A stretch of DNA of 64,000 nucleotides from Peribacillus deserti (GTDB lineage: Bacteria; Bacillota; Bacilli; Bacillales; DSM-1321): contig NZ_JAFBFI010000016.1 of the NCBI RefSeq assembly GCF_016909175.1, positions 1-64,000 on the forward strand. The letters run 5' to 3'. Both the position numbers and the translations under genes were made by a program. The notes beneath the pieces are model-generated. The model was not told where the DNA came from. It worked only from the letters and a program-made list of their open reading frames with translations, and searched no databases. This document shows positions 36,285-45,900 of the stretch, in pieces; positions within the stretch are counted from its first letter, which is position 1, and every line of letters begins with the position of its first letter.

Positions 36285-37296
36285 TCTGCTGGCAGGCCAG
36301 GAACTGGGCTTTGAAGACATGAAGGAGGCAGCTGAAGCACTGCTAAATCCTGAAACTAGTGAAAGCGAAATTTCAGCCTTCCTTATGGGTTTAAATTGTA
36401 AGGGAGCGACACCTGGAGAGATGGCTGCCCTTTCTCAAAGCATTCGCACTGCGTCTACCCATAAGTTTGACATTGGAGAGGGAAGTATGGATGTATGCGG
36501 AACAGGCGGAGACGGTTCAAATAGCTTCAATATCAGCACGACAACTTCCTTTGTACTGGCCGCAGGCGGTGTAAAAATGGTGAAGCACGGAAACAGAGGC
36601 ATCACAAGCCGATCCGGTTCTATGGATGTACTGGAGAGACTGGGGATTTCCCTTATACAGAATCCACAGGATACAAAGCGGATGGTGGAACAAACAAATA
36701 TTGCCTTCTTATTTGCCCAGCATGTTCATCCCCAGTTAAAGAAAATTGTTAAGGTCCGAAAAGAATTAGGGATACCTACCGTTTTTAACAGCCTTGGTCC
36801 TTTGACCAATCCAGTTTCTTTAACATACCAGGTGACGGGTGTTTATAGTGCCGATTTATTGGATTCTTATGCGAGGGTCTTTCAAAAGCTTGGAAGAAAA
36901 AAAGCGGTTGTGGTTCATGGTGCCGGCGGAATGGATGAAGCTTCTCTGCAGGGTGAAAATCAGCTTCGGATCGTAGAAAATGGAGAGATTACAAAACAGA
37001 CGGTACATCCTTCACAGTTTGGCCTAAAGCAAGCAAGCAACCTGGAAATCAGAGGCGGATCTCCTGAACGAAATGCTGATATTTTATTATCTGTTCTTGA
37101 AGGAGATCAAGGACCATTTACAGATACTATACTGTTAAATGCAGGTATTGGGCTCTTTACAGCCGAAAAGGCTTCAACTCTTCAAGAAGGAGTAAATCTC
37201 GCCCGTGAGTTGATCTATTCAGGAAAAGTATACAGCCACTTTAAAAAAGTGTTAGAAGCATCGAAAGCGATCAGCATGGAGGAGGTAATAATATGA
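36265..37296 (+). CDS. trpD: Anthranilate phosphoribosyltransferase
   Basis: Adds phosphoribose from PRPP to anthranilate. 343 aa: PRPP loop VCGTGGDGSNSFNIST, KHGNRGITSRSGSMDVLE, and the metal/anthranilate region HPQLKKIVKVRKELGIPTVFN. ATG has GGAGGG 8 nt upstream inside trpG. Overlaps trpC by 4 bp. Confidence 0.95.
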   Translation: MKKFLINLLAGQELGFEDMKEAAEALLNPETSESEISAFLMGLNCKGATPGEMAALSQSIRTASTHKFDIGEGSMDVCGTGGDGSNSFNISTTTSFVLAAGGVKMVKHGNRGITSRSGSMDVLERLGISLIQNPQDTKRMVEQTNIAFLFAQHVHPQLKKIVKVRKELGIPTVFNSLGPLTNPVSLTYQVTGVYSADLLDSYARVFQKLGRKKAVVVHGAGGMDEASLQGENQLRIVENGEITKQTVHPSQFGLKQASNLEIRGGSPERNADILLSVLEGDQGPFTDTILLNAGIGLFTAEKASTLQEGVNLARELIYSGKVYSHFKKVLEASKAISMEEVII

Positions 37297-38072
37297 AAGA
37301 TTATCTTGAACCAATATTAGAAGAAAAACGGAAAAAACTTTCACAGCTATCAAACGCTTCAAGCAGTCAAAGGCTTCCTGCTGCTACAGCTACACTAAAG
37401 CAGGCATTAGAGCAGGGTTTCAGCATTATAGCAGAATTTAAACGAGCCTCTCCCTCAAAAGGAGAAATCAACCCTGATGCAGACCCGGCTGAAGTTACAA
37501 GCCTATATGAAGAGGCTGGGGCGGATGCAGTTTCGGTGCTTACTGAAGAAACTTTTTTTAAAGGAAGTCTGCAGGATTTAGAAATGGTAAGAAAACAAGT
37601 GAAGCTTCCAATTCTTTGTAAAGACTTTATCTTAGAAAAAAGACAGATTGATGAAGCTCGTCACTCGGGAGCAAATATCATTCTATTAATTGTACGGGCT
37701 CTGTCTGATACCAATTTGCGAGATTTATATGATTATGCTGAGTTTCAGGGGCTTGAAGTGCTTGTTGAAGTTCATGATAAAAACGAATTGCAGCGGGCCC
37801 TGGCTATTGGAGCCGCGATTATTGGCATTAACAACCGAAATCTTACAACCTTTGAGATTGACTTGTCTGTCACAGAACAACTGGCAAAAGCGGCGAAAGA
37901 GTGTGGTGCCTTTGTGATCAGCGAAAGCGGAATAACTTCATTGGAAGATTGTGAGAGAGTGATAAGGGCAGGGGCTGATGGCATTCTGGTAGGAGAAGCG
38001 TTCATGAGGCAGGATAATCCTAAGGAATTAATTGCTCAAATGAAGAAGCTGCGAAAGAGAAAAAGTCTATGA
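37293..38072 (+). CDS. trpC: Indole-3-glycerol phosphate synthase
   Basis: Ring closure of CdRP to indole-3-glycerol phosphate with loss of CO2. 259-aa (beta/alpha)8 barrel; catalytic residues fall in IIAEFKRASPSKG, ILCKDFI, IGINNRNL and ISESGI. ATGA overlap with trpD and with trpF. Confidence 0.95.
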   Translation: MKDYLEPILEEKRKKLSQLSNASSSQRLPAATATLKQALEQGFSIIAEFKRASPSKGEINPDADPAEVTSLYEEAGADAVSVLTEETFFKGSLQDLEMVRKQVKLPILCKDFILEKRQIDEARHSGANIILLIVRALSDTNLRDLYDYAEFQGLEVLVEVHDKNELQRALAIGAAIIGINNRNLTTFEIDLSVTEQLAKAAKECGAFVISESGITSLEDCERVIRAGADGILVGEAFMRQDNPKELIAQMKKLRKRKSL

Positions 38073-38683
38073 AAGTTAAAATATGCGGAATTATGGACAG
38101 AGAAGCCGCTCATGCTGCAGTAGCTTATGGAGCAGATGCGTTAGGGTTTGTTTTTGCGGAAAGTAAAAGAAAGATAGATAAAGAGCGTGCTAAACAAATC
38201 ATTGACAGCCTGCCGGAAGAGATTCAAAAAGTAGGGGTTTTTGTGAACGAATCAAAGGAACATATAGAAGAAATCGCCGTTTACACAGGACTTACGATGA
38301 TCCAGCTTCATGGAGAAGAAGAGGATGAATTAATCCAGGTGCTTTCCCTTCCTGTTATAAAAGGAATCCCTTTTCAAACTGAAATAGACACAGTCCTTAG
38401 AAAGTCGAAAGCCGACTACATCTTGCTTGATGCGCCGAAAGGAAAATACCGGGGCGGGAACGGCCATAGTTTTAATTGGCAGGATGCAAGGGATCTGGGA
38501 ATAGAGGTGAAAAACCTTATATTAGCTGGCGGGTTGACTCCTGAAAATGTTGAGGAAGCCATCATGATTATCAAACCGTTTATGGTAGATGTTAGCAGCG
38601 GCGTGGAAACGGATGGAAAAAAAGATCTAGAGAAGATAAAAAAATTCATTGAAAATTCCAAAACAGGAGTGATGTCAAAATGA
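38069..38683 (+). CDS. trpF: Phosphoribosylanthranilate isomerase
   Basis: Amadori rearrangement of PRA to CdRP. 204-aa barrel; the general-base Cys is in MKVKICG, the Asp acid in VDVSSGVE, and the phosphate site in [10 protein letters not shown]. Stands as its own gene rather than fused to trpC. Overlaps both neighbours by 4 bp. Confidence 0.95.
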   Translation: MKVKICGIMDREAAHAAVAYGADALGFVFAESKRKIDKERAKQIIDSLPEEIQKVGVFVNESKEHIEEIAVYTGLTMIQLHGEEEDELIQVLSLPVIKGIPFQTEIDTVLRKSKADYILLDAPKGKYRGGNGHSFNWQDARDLGIEVKNLILAGGLTPENVEEAIMIIKPFMVDVSSGVETDGKKDLEKIKKFIENSKTGVMSK

Positions 38684-39894
38684 CGATGACAAGTTATAAA
38701 ATGCCAGACCAGAATGGAAAATACGGGGTGTTTGGTGGAAAGTTTGTACCGGAAACGTTAATGAATGCTATTACCGAGTTAGAACAGGCCTATAACACGA
38801 TAGCTTCAAAAGACGGGTTTCAGGAGGAATTTCAGTCCCTGCTTAAAAACTATGTCGGTCGTGAAACTCCTCTCTATTTTGCCAAAAGATTGAGTGAGAA
38901 AACCGGAGGAGCAAAGATTTATTTAAAACGGGAAGATCTCAACCATACGGGTGCTCACAAAATAAATAATACGCTAGGCCAGGCTCTGCTCGCGAAAAGA
39001 ATGGGCAAAAACAAGGTGGTAGCAGAAACAGGAGCAGGCCAGCATGGTGTAGCAACAGCCACAGTATGTGCCCTGCTTGATATGGAAGCTGTGATATTCA
39101 TGGGGGAAGAAGATATACAGCGCCAAAAGCTTAATGTGTACAGAATGGAACTGCTAGGAGCTAGAGTGGTTTCCGTTACACAAGGCAGCCGTACGCTGAA
39201 AGATGCTGTGAATGAAGCCCTACGTTACTGGGTTACAAACATTGATGATACACATTACATTATGGGCTCTGTTCTAGGTCCTCATCCTTTTCCGCAGATT
39301 GTCCGTGATTTCCAGAGTGTAATCGGAAAAGAGACAAAAGAGCAATTCTACACTGTAGAAAATAAGCTGCCTGATTATGTAGTTGCCTGTATCGGAGGAG
39401 GCAGCAATGCCATGGGAATGTTCTATCCATTTATAGAAAACGAGGATGTTTCCCTTATCGGCGTAGAGGCAGCAGGAAAAGGAATTCAGACTGGGTTTCA
39501 TGCCGCTTCCTTAACCAAAGGTAAAAAAGGTATCCTTCATGGTGCTTATATGTATCTGCTTCAAAGTGAGGATGGCCAGATCCAAGAGGCCCATTCCATA
39601 TCTGCAGGACTTGACTATCCAGGAGTAGGTCCTGAACATTCATACTTAATGGAAGAAGGACGGGTTGAATATACTTCTGTTACCGATGAAGAGGCTCTTT
39701 CGGCTTTCCACCTGCTTACAAGAGCTGAAGGCATCATTCCGGCGCTCGAAAGCTCACATGCGATTGCACATGCTGTAAAGTTAGCAGCTGAACTGCCATC
39801 CGATTCAAGCATTGTCATCTGTTTATCGGGCCGTGGCGATAAAGACGTAGATACTATCAGAAAAGCTGCTGAGGGGAGAACGGATCATGAATAA
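38680..39894 (+). CDS. trpB: Tryptophan synthase beta chain
   Basis: PLP enzyme joining indole and serine. 404 aa. PLP lysine in HTGAHKINN, indole/serine-site motif [10 protein letters not shown] and phosphate-binding GGGSNAMG; the C-terminal SGRGDKD is typical of TrpB1, the partner of TrpA, not the stand-alone TrpB2. Overlaps trpA by 8 bp. Confidence 0.96.
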   Translation: MTMTSYKMPDQNGKYGVFGGKFVPETLMNAITELEQAYNTIASKDGFQEEFQSLLKNYVGRETPLYFAKRLSEKTGGAKIYLKREDLNHTGAHKINNTLGQALLAKRMGKNKVVAETGAGQHGVATATVCALLDMEAVIFMGEEDIQRQKLNVYRMELLGARVVSVTQGSRTLKDAVNEALRYWVTNIDDTHYIMGSVLGPHPFPQIVRDFQSVIGKETKEQFYTVENKLPDYVVACIGGGSNAMGMFYPFIENEDVSLIGVEAAGKGIQTGFHAASLTKGKKGILHGAYMYLLQSEDGQIQEAHSISAGLDYPGVGPEHSYLMEEGRVEYTSVTDEEALSAFHLLTRAEGIIPALESSHAIAHAVKLAAELPSDSSIVICLSGRGDKDVDTIRKAAEGRTDHE

Positions 39895-40678
39895 ACTGAA
39901 TGAAAAATTCAAGACATTAAAAGAAAACGGAGAGAAGGCGTTTGTTGCCTATATTATGGGTGGAGACGGCGGCATGGAAAGACTTAAGACGGATATTCTC
40001 TTCTTGCAGGAAAGCGGTGCAGACATTATCGAGATCGGAGTCCCTTTTTCAGACCCGGTTGCTGACGGACCAGTCATACAGGAAGCCGGGCTCAGGGCTC
40101 TTGAAAAAGGCACCTCAATTTCTCTTATTCTGGAAACCCTAAACGAAATAAAAGGGGATGTCAGGGTGCCGCTCATTTTAATGACCTATATCAATCCGGT
40201 CCTGCAATATGGCATTGAAAAATTTGCTCAAAACAGTGAGAGAGCTCAAATTGCCGGCTGTATCTTCCCTGACCTTCCTCTTGAAGAAGAAAGCCTGGTG
40301 AAAGAAGCACTTTCAAAGACTGATATTGCAGTAATTCGATTAGCTTCTTTAACAAGTCCGGAAGAAAGGCTCAAAGGATTAGCAGAAGATAGTGAAGGAT
40401 TTATTTACGCAGTAACAGTAAAGGGAGTTACGGGAGAGAGAGCTGAACTTGATGCTGCTGAACTAGAAGCCAAAATCAGTGAATTGAAAACATATACCAC
40501 AACACCTGTTTTAGCAGGATTCGGTATTTCCACTCCGTCACTAGCTAAAAAGGTCCTCCCTTTTTGTGACGGAGTTATTGTAGGAAGTAAAATCGTGAGC
40601 GCATTTCATCATAATAAAAGAGAAGAAGTCAACGAACTCATTAAAGGAATTAAAGGCCTTGCGTTAACAGCTAAATAA
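39887..40678 (+). CDS. trpA: Tryptophan synthase alpha chain
   Basis: Splits indole-3-glycerol phosphate to indole and glyceraldehyde-3-phosphate and passes indole to TrpB through a tunnel. 263-aa barrel with catalytic Glu in [17 protein letters not shown] and the catalytic Asp in [11 protein letters not shown]; phosphate site GFGIS and GVIVGS. Last gene of the operon; a terminator follows. Confidence 0.96.
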   Translation: MNKLNEKFKTLKENGEKAFVAYIMGGDGGMERLKTDILFLQESGADIIEIGVPFSDPVADGPVIQEAGLRALEKGTSISLILETLNEIKGDVRVPLILMTYINPVLQYGIEKFAQNSERAQIAGCIFPDLPLEEESLVKEALSKTDIAVIRLASLTSPEERLKGLAEDSEGFIYAVTVKGVTGERAELDAAELEAKISELKTYTTTPVLAGFGISTPSLAKKVLPFCDGVIVGSKIVSAFHHNKREEVNELIKGIKGLALTAK

Positions 40679-40688
40679 GCGGACGATG

Positions 40689-40722
40689 AACACCTGGATG
40701 TAAGAATCCGGGTGTTTTTTTT
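40689..40722 (+). terminator. Terminator of the trp operon
   Basis: AACACCTGGAT / ATCCGGGTGTT stem and eight T. Confidence 0.85.
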
Positions 40723-40970
40723 GCTAAGAAAAACTCTTATTAAATAGAAAGGTTATATATACAAAGATGTTAGACGCCTTATGCTTAAGCCCCGTTCCCT
40801 TCGGCAAAAATACAGGTTTCTCTAGCAGAGTAATATAGTAATCCTATGTTAATGGCACTATCCCAGGTTTTTTTTCATGCAATATTGCTTATTTTCAGTG
40901 GAAACTACTAATTTGAGCCTAAATTCAACTACTAATTAAACAAATTTAGATTGGCGTCCAGGTTAATCGG
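40723..40970. other. Non-coding start of the 1.2-kb gap after trpA
   Basis: No gene seen. Contains one copy of the array-C word (ATGCTTAAG, 40781) and a short direct repeat ACTACTAATT at 40904 and 40929. Confidence 0.4.
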
Positions 40971-41120
40971 TGTTTATGCTTATGTTTTGCAGATTTATGC
41001 TTAAGTTTCTTGAATTTATGATTAACTTTTATTCATTTGTGCTTAAGTTCCAAGGATTTATGCTTATGTATGATTTTGAAATTCGCTTAATGCTTATGTC
41101 TGCCTCCTTTTGCTTGAATA
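40971..41120. repeat. Array C: TTATGCTTAWG words at 21 bp
   Basis: Non-coding. ATGCTTATG/ATGCTTAAG/ATGATTAAC/GTGCTTAAG words start at 40976, 40997, 41018, 41039 and 41060, exactly 21 bp apart four times; weaker or shifted words follow at 41083, 41090 and 41110. The sequence between the words is unrelated. Design as in arrays A, B, D and E; located just before a decayed gene. Confidence 0.75.
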
Positions 41121-41200
41121 AATTAAGTCTCCCTTAGTAGGAAAATAGGGTTTTTTATCGAATTGTTTATGAGATAAAATTGGAGAGGTGTGAGCACAAA

Positions 41201-41610
41201 ATGAAAACCGATTTAATACGGGTAGCACAACTTATATCCCTTCAGAAACATTGATAAATCATCAGAGTGGTACACGAACGTATTGGGAGCAGAATTAAGC
41301 TATAAAAGACGATGATAAGGCTAGTATTAATTTAGCCAACCAAAGCTAGCCGCTCCTAATCAACACTTGAATTTTATAGATGATAAGGGGAACGAGCATT
41401 TTGCTCTTACCTTTGAGGTGAATGGCATCCAGCATCTGAACATCCTTCATGCCCAATTAACTGAGAAAAATATTGAAATTGGAGAGACTAGAAAACAGAG
41501 GCCATTCAGGCAGAAATTTTGTATTCAGCGATCCAGATGGAAATAAGTTTGATGTGTGGAGTGAGCTAAGCCGGGATTTTATTGAAAAATACGGAATTCG
41601 TTCATCTTAA
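41201..41610 (+). pseudogene. Decayed VOC-family (glyoxalase/dioxygenase-like) gene
   Basis: No intact frame, but pieces of one protein follow in order in different frames: EWYTNVLGAELSYK, then LNFIDDKGNEHFALTFEVNG and QLTEKNIEIGE, then GHSGRNFVFSDPDGNKFDVW and RDFIEKYGIRSS ending at TAA 41610. These are the typical elements of a vicinal-oxygen-chelate domain, including the final FxDPDGN. At least three frameshifts or small deletions separate them and the N-terminal part has an early stop. GGAGAGGTG still precedes the ATG at 41201, and a strong terminator follows, so the regulatory shell outlived the coding frame. Confidence 0.8.
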
Positions 41611-41616
41611 TAATTA

Positions 41617-41661
41617 AAATAGCATCAGGCTGGAGAATTCATCCAGCCTGTCGCTATTTTT
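41617..41661 (+). terminator. Terminator of the decayed VOC gene
   Basis: Long stem: AATAGC and CAGGCTGGA pair with TCCAGCCTG and GCTATT across a small internal loop, then a T-run. Confidence 0.8.
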
Positions 41662-41907
41662 CTGTGTTCACTGTATGTGGAGGGGTGGTGTTGTCTAGCG
41701 ACTGAAACCATCAAAAGGCAAGAGCCGCCATCCGCCTGCAAATTCTGCATTAAACAATGTCAGCTCGAGATTATTGTTTCACTGAAAAAAGCTATGTTTA
41801 AAGGCTTGGAAAAAGGCTTCTTAGCCCAAATAAAGTAAGATTATTCATAAAACCAATGAAAACAATGGTATGATTTAGTAAGTTCATAATAAAGGAGTAA
41901 CAGGAAA
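41662..41907. other. Upstream region of the ABC exporter
   Basis: No gene recognised; AT-rich close to the ABC transporter start, where AAAGGAG lies 10-15 nt before the ATG. Confidence 0.4.
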
Positions 41908-43623
41908 ATGATTCAGCGATTTTTTACTTATTATAAGCCGCATAAAAAATTATTTATGATCGATTTTGCCAGCGCTGTAGTCGTGGCTCTGCTAGAGCTT
42001 GCCTTTCCGCTTGCTGTTCAATGGTTTATTGATACTTTGCTGCCTGGCGAGGATTGGTCTGCCATAGTCTCAGTCAGTCTAGGCCTGCTGGCACTGTACG
42101 TAATCAGCACGTTCCTCCAGTTTATTGTGAATTACTGGGGGCATATGCTCGGGATCAATATAGAAACAGATATGAGGCAGCAGCTGTTTCAGCATGTTCA
42201 GAAGCAATCCTTTAAGTTTTTTGATAATACAAAAACAGGACATATTATGAGCCGGGTAACCAATGATTTGTTTGATATTGGAGAGCTTGCCCACCATGGT
42301 CCAGAGGACTTATTTATCGCTGTTATGACGTTCTTCGGAGCCTTCTGGATTATGCTCACCATTAACGTAAAGCTGGCTCTTGTTGCGATATGTATTTTGC
42401 CTTTTCTGGTGCTTTTAATGGTGTTCAGTAACCTGAAGATGAATAAAGCCTGGAATAAAATGTACGGAGAAATAGCCGACGTCAATGGCAGAGTAGAGGA
42501 TAGTGTGTCAGGGGCTCGTGTCGTTCAATCTTTTACAAACGAAAAATATGAAATTAAAAGATTTAAAGTGAACAATCAAAGGTTCAGAACTGCTAAACTT
42601 GCTGGCTATAAAGTTATGTCATTCAGCTCATCCGGAATTTATATGATGACCAGGCTGATAACCCTGGCCGTTCTGGTTGTAGGAGCATGGCTGAGCTACC
42701 ATAAACAGCTTTCTTATGGCGAACTGGTAGGGTTTGTCCTATATGTAAATGTTTTGTTTAAGCCTGTAGATAAAATTAGTGCTCTGATGGAGCTATATCC
42801 AAAAGGAATGGCCGGATTTAAGAGATTCACTGAACTCATTGACCAGGACCCAGACGTTCAGGATGCGAATGGGGCAATCGAAGCGGGCTCATTAACTGGG
42901 GATATTACATTTGAAAATGTATCGTTCAGCTATGACGGGAAAAATCCAGTGTTACAAAATATAGATTTAGAGATTAGAGCCGGAGAAACAGTGGCATTTG
43001 TCGGGCCAAGCGGAGCTGGAAAAACCACCATCTGTTCTCTGATACCGCGTTTTTATGATGTAACGGCTGGAAAAATAAAAATGGATGGCATCGATATCCG
43101 TGAGCTGACCAAGCAATCGCTTCGTTCGCAGATTGGAATTGTTCAGCAGGATGTATTTCTTTTCACTGGAACACTAAAAGAAAACATAGCTTACGGCAAG
43201 TTAAATGCATCGGATGATGAAATTGAGGAAGCTGCAAAACTGGCCCATTTAGAAAAGTTCATTGATTCTCTGCCTGATGGGTATGAAACACAGATAGGTG
43301 AGAGAGGCCTTAAATTATCAGGCGGCCAAAAGCAAAGAATAGCAATTGCGCGGATGTTCTTGAAAAACCCGCCGATTCTCATCCTGGATGAAGCAACCTC
43401 CGCTCTAGATACAGAAACAGAAATGATCATTCAGAATGCATTAACGGAGCTCGCTAAAAACCGTACAACTTTAGTAATTGCCCACAGACTAGCAACTATC
43501 AGAAATGCTGACCGGATTGTAGTGGTAACCGAAGAGGGGATTGCGGAACAGGGAAGCCATGAAGAACTGCTGCAGCAAGAGGGCGTCTTCGCAAACCTGC
43601 ACCGAGTTCAATTTCAAAATTAG
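41908..43623 (+). CDS. ABC exporter, fused membrane and ATPase domains (half-transporter)
   Basis: 571 aa: six-segment membrane domain (residues 1-310), then ATPase with Walker A GPSGAGKTT, Q-loop, signature LSGGQKQR, Walker B ILILDEATSALD and His switch AHRLAT. Type-IV exporter fold (MsbA/LmrA/YknU-like); probably works as a homodimer, since no second half-transporter gene is adjacent. The substrate cannot be inferred. Monocistronic. Confidence 0.92.
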   Translation: MIQRFFTYYKPHKKLFMIDFASAVVVALLELAFPLAVQWFIDTLLPGEDWSAIVSVSLGLLALYVISTFLQFIVNYWGHMLGINIETDMRQQLFQHVQKQSFKFFDNTKTGHIMSRVTNDLFDIGELAHHGPEDLFIAVMTFFGAFWIMLTINVKLALVAICILPFLVLLMVFSNLKMNKAWNKMYGEIADVNGRVEDSVSGARVVQSFTNEKYEIKRFKVNNQRFRTAKLAGYKVMSFSSSGIYMMTRLITLAVLVVGAWLSYHKQLSYGELVGFVLYVNVLFKPVDKISALMELYPKGMAGFKRFTELIDQDPDVQDANGAIEAGSLTGDITFENVSFSYDGKNPVLQNIDLEIRAGETVAFVGPSGAGKTTICSLIPRFYDVTAGKIKMDGIDIRELTKQSLRSQIGIVQQDVFLFTGTLKENIAYGKLNASDDEIEEAAKLAHLEKFIDSLPDGYETQIGERGLKLSGGQKQRIAIARMFLKNPPILILDEATSALDTETEMIIQNALTELAKNRTTLVIAHRLATIRNADRIVVVTEEGIAEQGSHEELLQQEGVFANLHRVQFQN

Positions 43624-43735
43624 ATAGAAAAGGCCCTTTCTTAAGATAAGTAGTTCCGATAACGTGGAGAAAAAGCTAAATAACAGTGTAATTGACACAT
43701 CAATTTTCGACTAACATAACCATATAATTTGAACA

Positions 43736-43777
43736 AAAAAACGCTTGGGGTGTTTCAAAGATCCCTAAGCGTTTTTA
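43736..43777. terminator. Bidirectional terminator
   Basis: AAAAACGCTTGGGG / CCCTAAGCGTTTTT stem (one mismatch) between the convergent ABC exporter and XRE genes. Confidence 0.8.
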
Positions 43778-43842
43778 ATTTATAGTGTTGGACTTGTTCA
43801 ACTAACGCCCTCGTAAGTTGAAGAAATTTGTTGTCTATTATT

Positions 43843-44046
43843 CTAACTTTTGTATTCTAAAATATCTCCAGGCTGGCATTCTGATGCTTTGCAAATTGCC
43901 TCTAAAGTTGAGAGCCTAATTGCTTTTGCCTTTCCATTTTTCAATATAGAAAGGTTAGCCATTGTGATTCCAACCCTCTTTGATCGTTCTGTTACGCTCA
44001 TTTTCCTTTTAGCCAGCATCACATCAATATTGAGTATAATTCCCAT
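43843..44046 (-). CDS. Small XRE-family (Cro/CI-type) regulator, YozG-like
   Basis: 67 aa, essentially one helix-turn-helix: MSVTERSKRVGITMANLSILKNGKAKAIRLSTLEAIC (HTH about residues 16-50), ending CQPGDILEYKS as in YozG-type regulators. GAGGTGG precedes the ATG. It follows the DUF2975 gene by 11 bp, the same pairing as yoaS/yozG in B. subtilis; it probably controls its own two-gene operon, perhaps in response to the membrane partner (inference). Confidence 0.88.
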   Translation of the reverse strand: MGIILNIDVMLAKRKMSVTERSKRVGITMANLSILKNGKAKAIRLSTLEAICKASECQPGDILEYKS

Positions 44047-44057
44047 GGTTATCCACC

Positions 44058-44546
44058 TCAGACTATTAGATCATTTTCTGATTTTATATCGATGGCTTCT
44101 TGTAAAAGTCTTTGAAGAACAGCAGCAAAGATTGCAATCACCATTGAAGCAAAAGTAAGCATTGCTCCCAAGCTTATAAAACCTGTTATGTCTTCACCTT
44201 CGCCTTTAATCAATATAACTACAAATATTAATCCTGCTACAATCAAGGTAATGATGCTGATTCCACAGTATTTTATATACTTCAAAGCTCTAACAGATAA
44301 TACCGAGAACGCCTTGTTCTGGTCAATATAGCTTAAAAGTTTTAAAGTCTGATACAAGGCAATGAAAAACGGTGTTGCCGTTATATAAGCACCTATCAAA
44401 AAAAGATACTGCAAGTAGGCGGTCTCTGGATGCGATGCTGCATCTCTAGCGGCTATCTCAGGCAACCAAAGTATACACAAAGCTAGAACTGGAGTTCCGA
44501 TAATAAAAACGACTATCTTTAAAAAGAGTGTTGAACTTGGTTTCAT
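44058..44546 (-). CDS. DUF2975 (YoaS-like) membrane protein
   Basis: 162 aa with four predicted membrane segments (about 10-30, 45-68, 95-122, 130-152). The pattern GTPVLALCILWLPEIA, DQNKAFSVLSVRALKYIK and the final IDIKSENDLIV is that of DUF2975. The function of the family is unknown; it is nearly always followed by a small XRE regulator, as here. Start taken at 44546 (MKPSSTLF) with GAGGTG 8 nt upstream; the frame is open further to 44615. Confidence 0.88.
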   Translation of the reverse strand: MKPSSTLFLKIVVFIIGTPVLALCILWLPEIAARDAASHPETAYLQYLFLIGAYITATPFFIALYQTLKLLSYIDQNKAFSVLSVRALKYIKYCGISIITLIVAGLIFVVILIKGEGEDITGFISLGAMLTFASMVIAIFAAVLQRLLQEAIDIKSENDLIV

Positions 44547-44844
44547 ATGAAGCACCTCACTTATTTTCTGGCAACTTGACTTTAACACATACTTTATCGT
44601 TTTACAATAAAACATTGTTGTTTTTTATTATATTATTATTGTATAAAAATAACCTTAAAAAAGATAAAATTCTGTATAAAACTTAAAACTATTCAATTTA
44701 TAAATTGTGCAACTGGTAGTTAATCAAATGCGGTAAGTCCTTTTATTAATCGTACTTAAAATATCTCATATCTAATAAGTTGTATTTTAATTTAGGTTAT
44801 TTTAAGATTACTCTGAATTTAATAATAATTTTGGAGATGAGCTT

Positions 44845-45858
44845 ATGGATTCTATGCAACTTGTACAGGTAACCAGGGGAAGCATTATAGAAAGCGCACA
44901 CAGGGGACATATAGCGGTTGTAGATTCGAAAGGAGAACTGCTTTTTTACGCTGGAAATCCAGAAAAAATTGTCTTTGCCCGTTCTTCGATGAAGCCTATT
45001 CAAGCCATACCAGTGGTTGAGACAGGTGCGGCAGACCGCTTTAAGCTGGATGATGCAGATCTTTCATTATGCTGTGCATCCCACAGCGGAGAAGTGATGC
45101 ATACCGGACGTGTCCATTCCATTCTTGGAAGAGCTGGCTTGGAGGCTTCGCATTTACAATGCGGAACGCATATCCCACACTGGCCGGACTCTTATATTCA
45201 ATTGATGAAAGAAGGAAAAGAAGTGACTCCTCTCTACAATAATTGCTCTGGGAAGCATACTGGAATGCTCGTAACCGCCAAGCATTTGCATGAATCAGTA
45301 GAAGATTACTATGAGCTTTCCCATCCTGTTCAACAGCGGATATTATCTGCCGTTAGTGAAATGACAAATTACCCTGCAGAAAAAATTGAAATAGGAATTG
45401 ATGGGTGCGGGGTTCCAGTTCACGGCCTGCCATTAAAAAATATAGCCTTTGCTTATGCCAGAATGGCTAATCCGCACCTTTTAAGTGACGATCGTAAACT
45501 GTCAGTTAGACGGATTACAAAATCTTTGATTGCCGCTCCCGAAATGGTTGGTGGTACGGAGCGTTTCTGCACTGACTTTATGAAAGCGGGCAATGGCCGT
45601 TTTTTTGGAAAGGCGGGAGCAGAGGGAGTGTATTGTATTGGCGATCTGGAGACTGGTATTGGAATTGCCATAAAAATAGAAGATGGGAATGGGCGGGCGG
45701 TTTACCCGGCAGCCGTTGAAACTCTAAAGCAATTAAACCTACTGTCAAGTCAGCAGTTAGAAGAATTAAAGGGGTACTGCCAGCCTAAATTGGTAAACGC
45801 GCGTAAAGAATCAGTGGGGGAACTCATTCCTGATTTTCAGCTGATACCGGTCCATTAA
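44845..45858 (+). CDS. Asparaginase, thermolabile L-asparaginase II (Rhizobium AnsA-like) family
   Basis: 337 aa. Hydrolyses asparagine to aspartate and ammonia if it acts as characterised relatives do. Family-specific segments: ARSSMKPIQAIP, CCASHSGE, CGTHIPHWPD, NNCSGKHTGML and GIDGCGVPVHGLP. This is not the classical TxD/TDG bacterial type I/II fold but the Ser/Lys/Cys-rich family. TTTTGGAGATGAG precedes the ATG. Monocistronic, terminator downstream. Confidence 0.88.
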   Translation: MDSMQLVQVTRGSIIESAHRGHIAVVDSKGELLFYAGNPEKIVFARSSMKPIQAIPVVETGAADRFKLDDADLSLCCASHSGEVMHTGRVHSILGRAGLEASHLQCGTHIPHWPDSYIQLMKEGKEVTPLYNNCSGKHTGMLVTAKHLHESVEDYYELSHPVQQRILSAVSEMTNYPAEKIEIGIDGCGVPVHGLPLKNIAFAYARMANPHLLSDDRKLSVRRITKSLIAAPEMVGGTERFCTDFMKAGNGRFFGKAGAEGVYCIGDLETGIGIAIKIEDGNGRAVYPAAVETLKQLNLLSSQQLEELKGYCQPKLVNARKESVGELIPDFQLIPVH

Positions 45859-45861
45859 AGG

Positions 45862-45900
45862 AAAAACACCATCCTAGTTTTTAACAGGATGGTGTTTATT
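45862..45900. terminator. Bidirectional terminator
   Basis: AACACCATCCT / AGGATGGTGTT stem, convergent asparaginase and LrgB genes. Confidence 0.85.
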
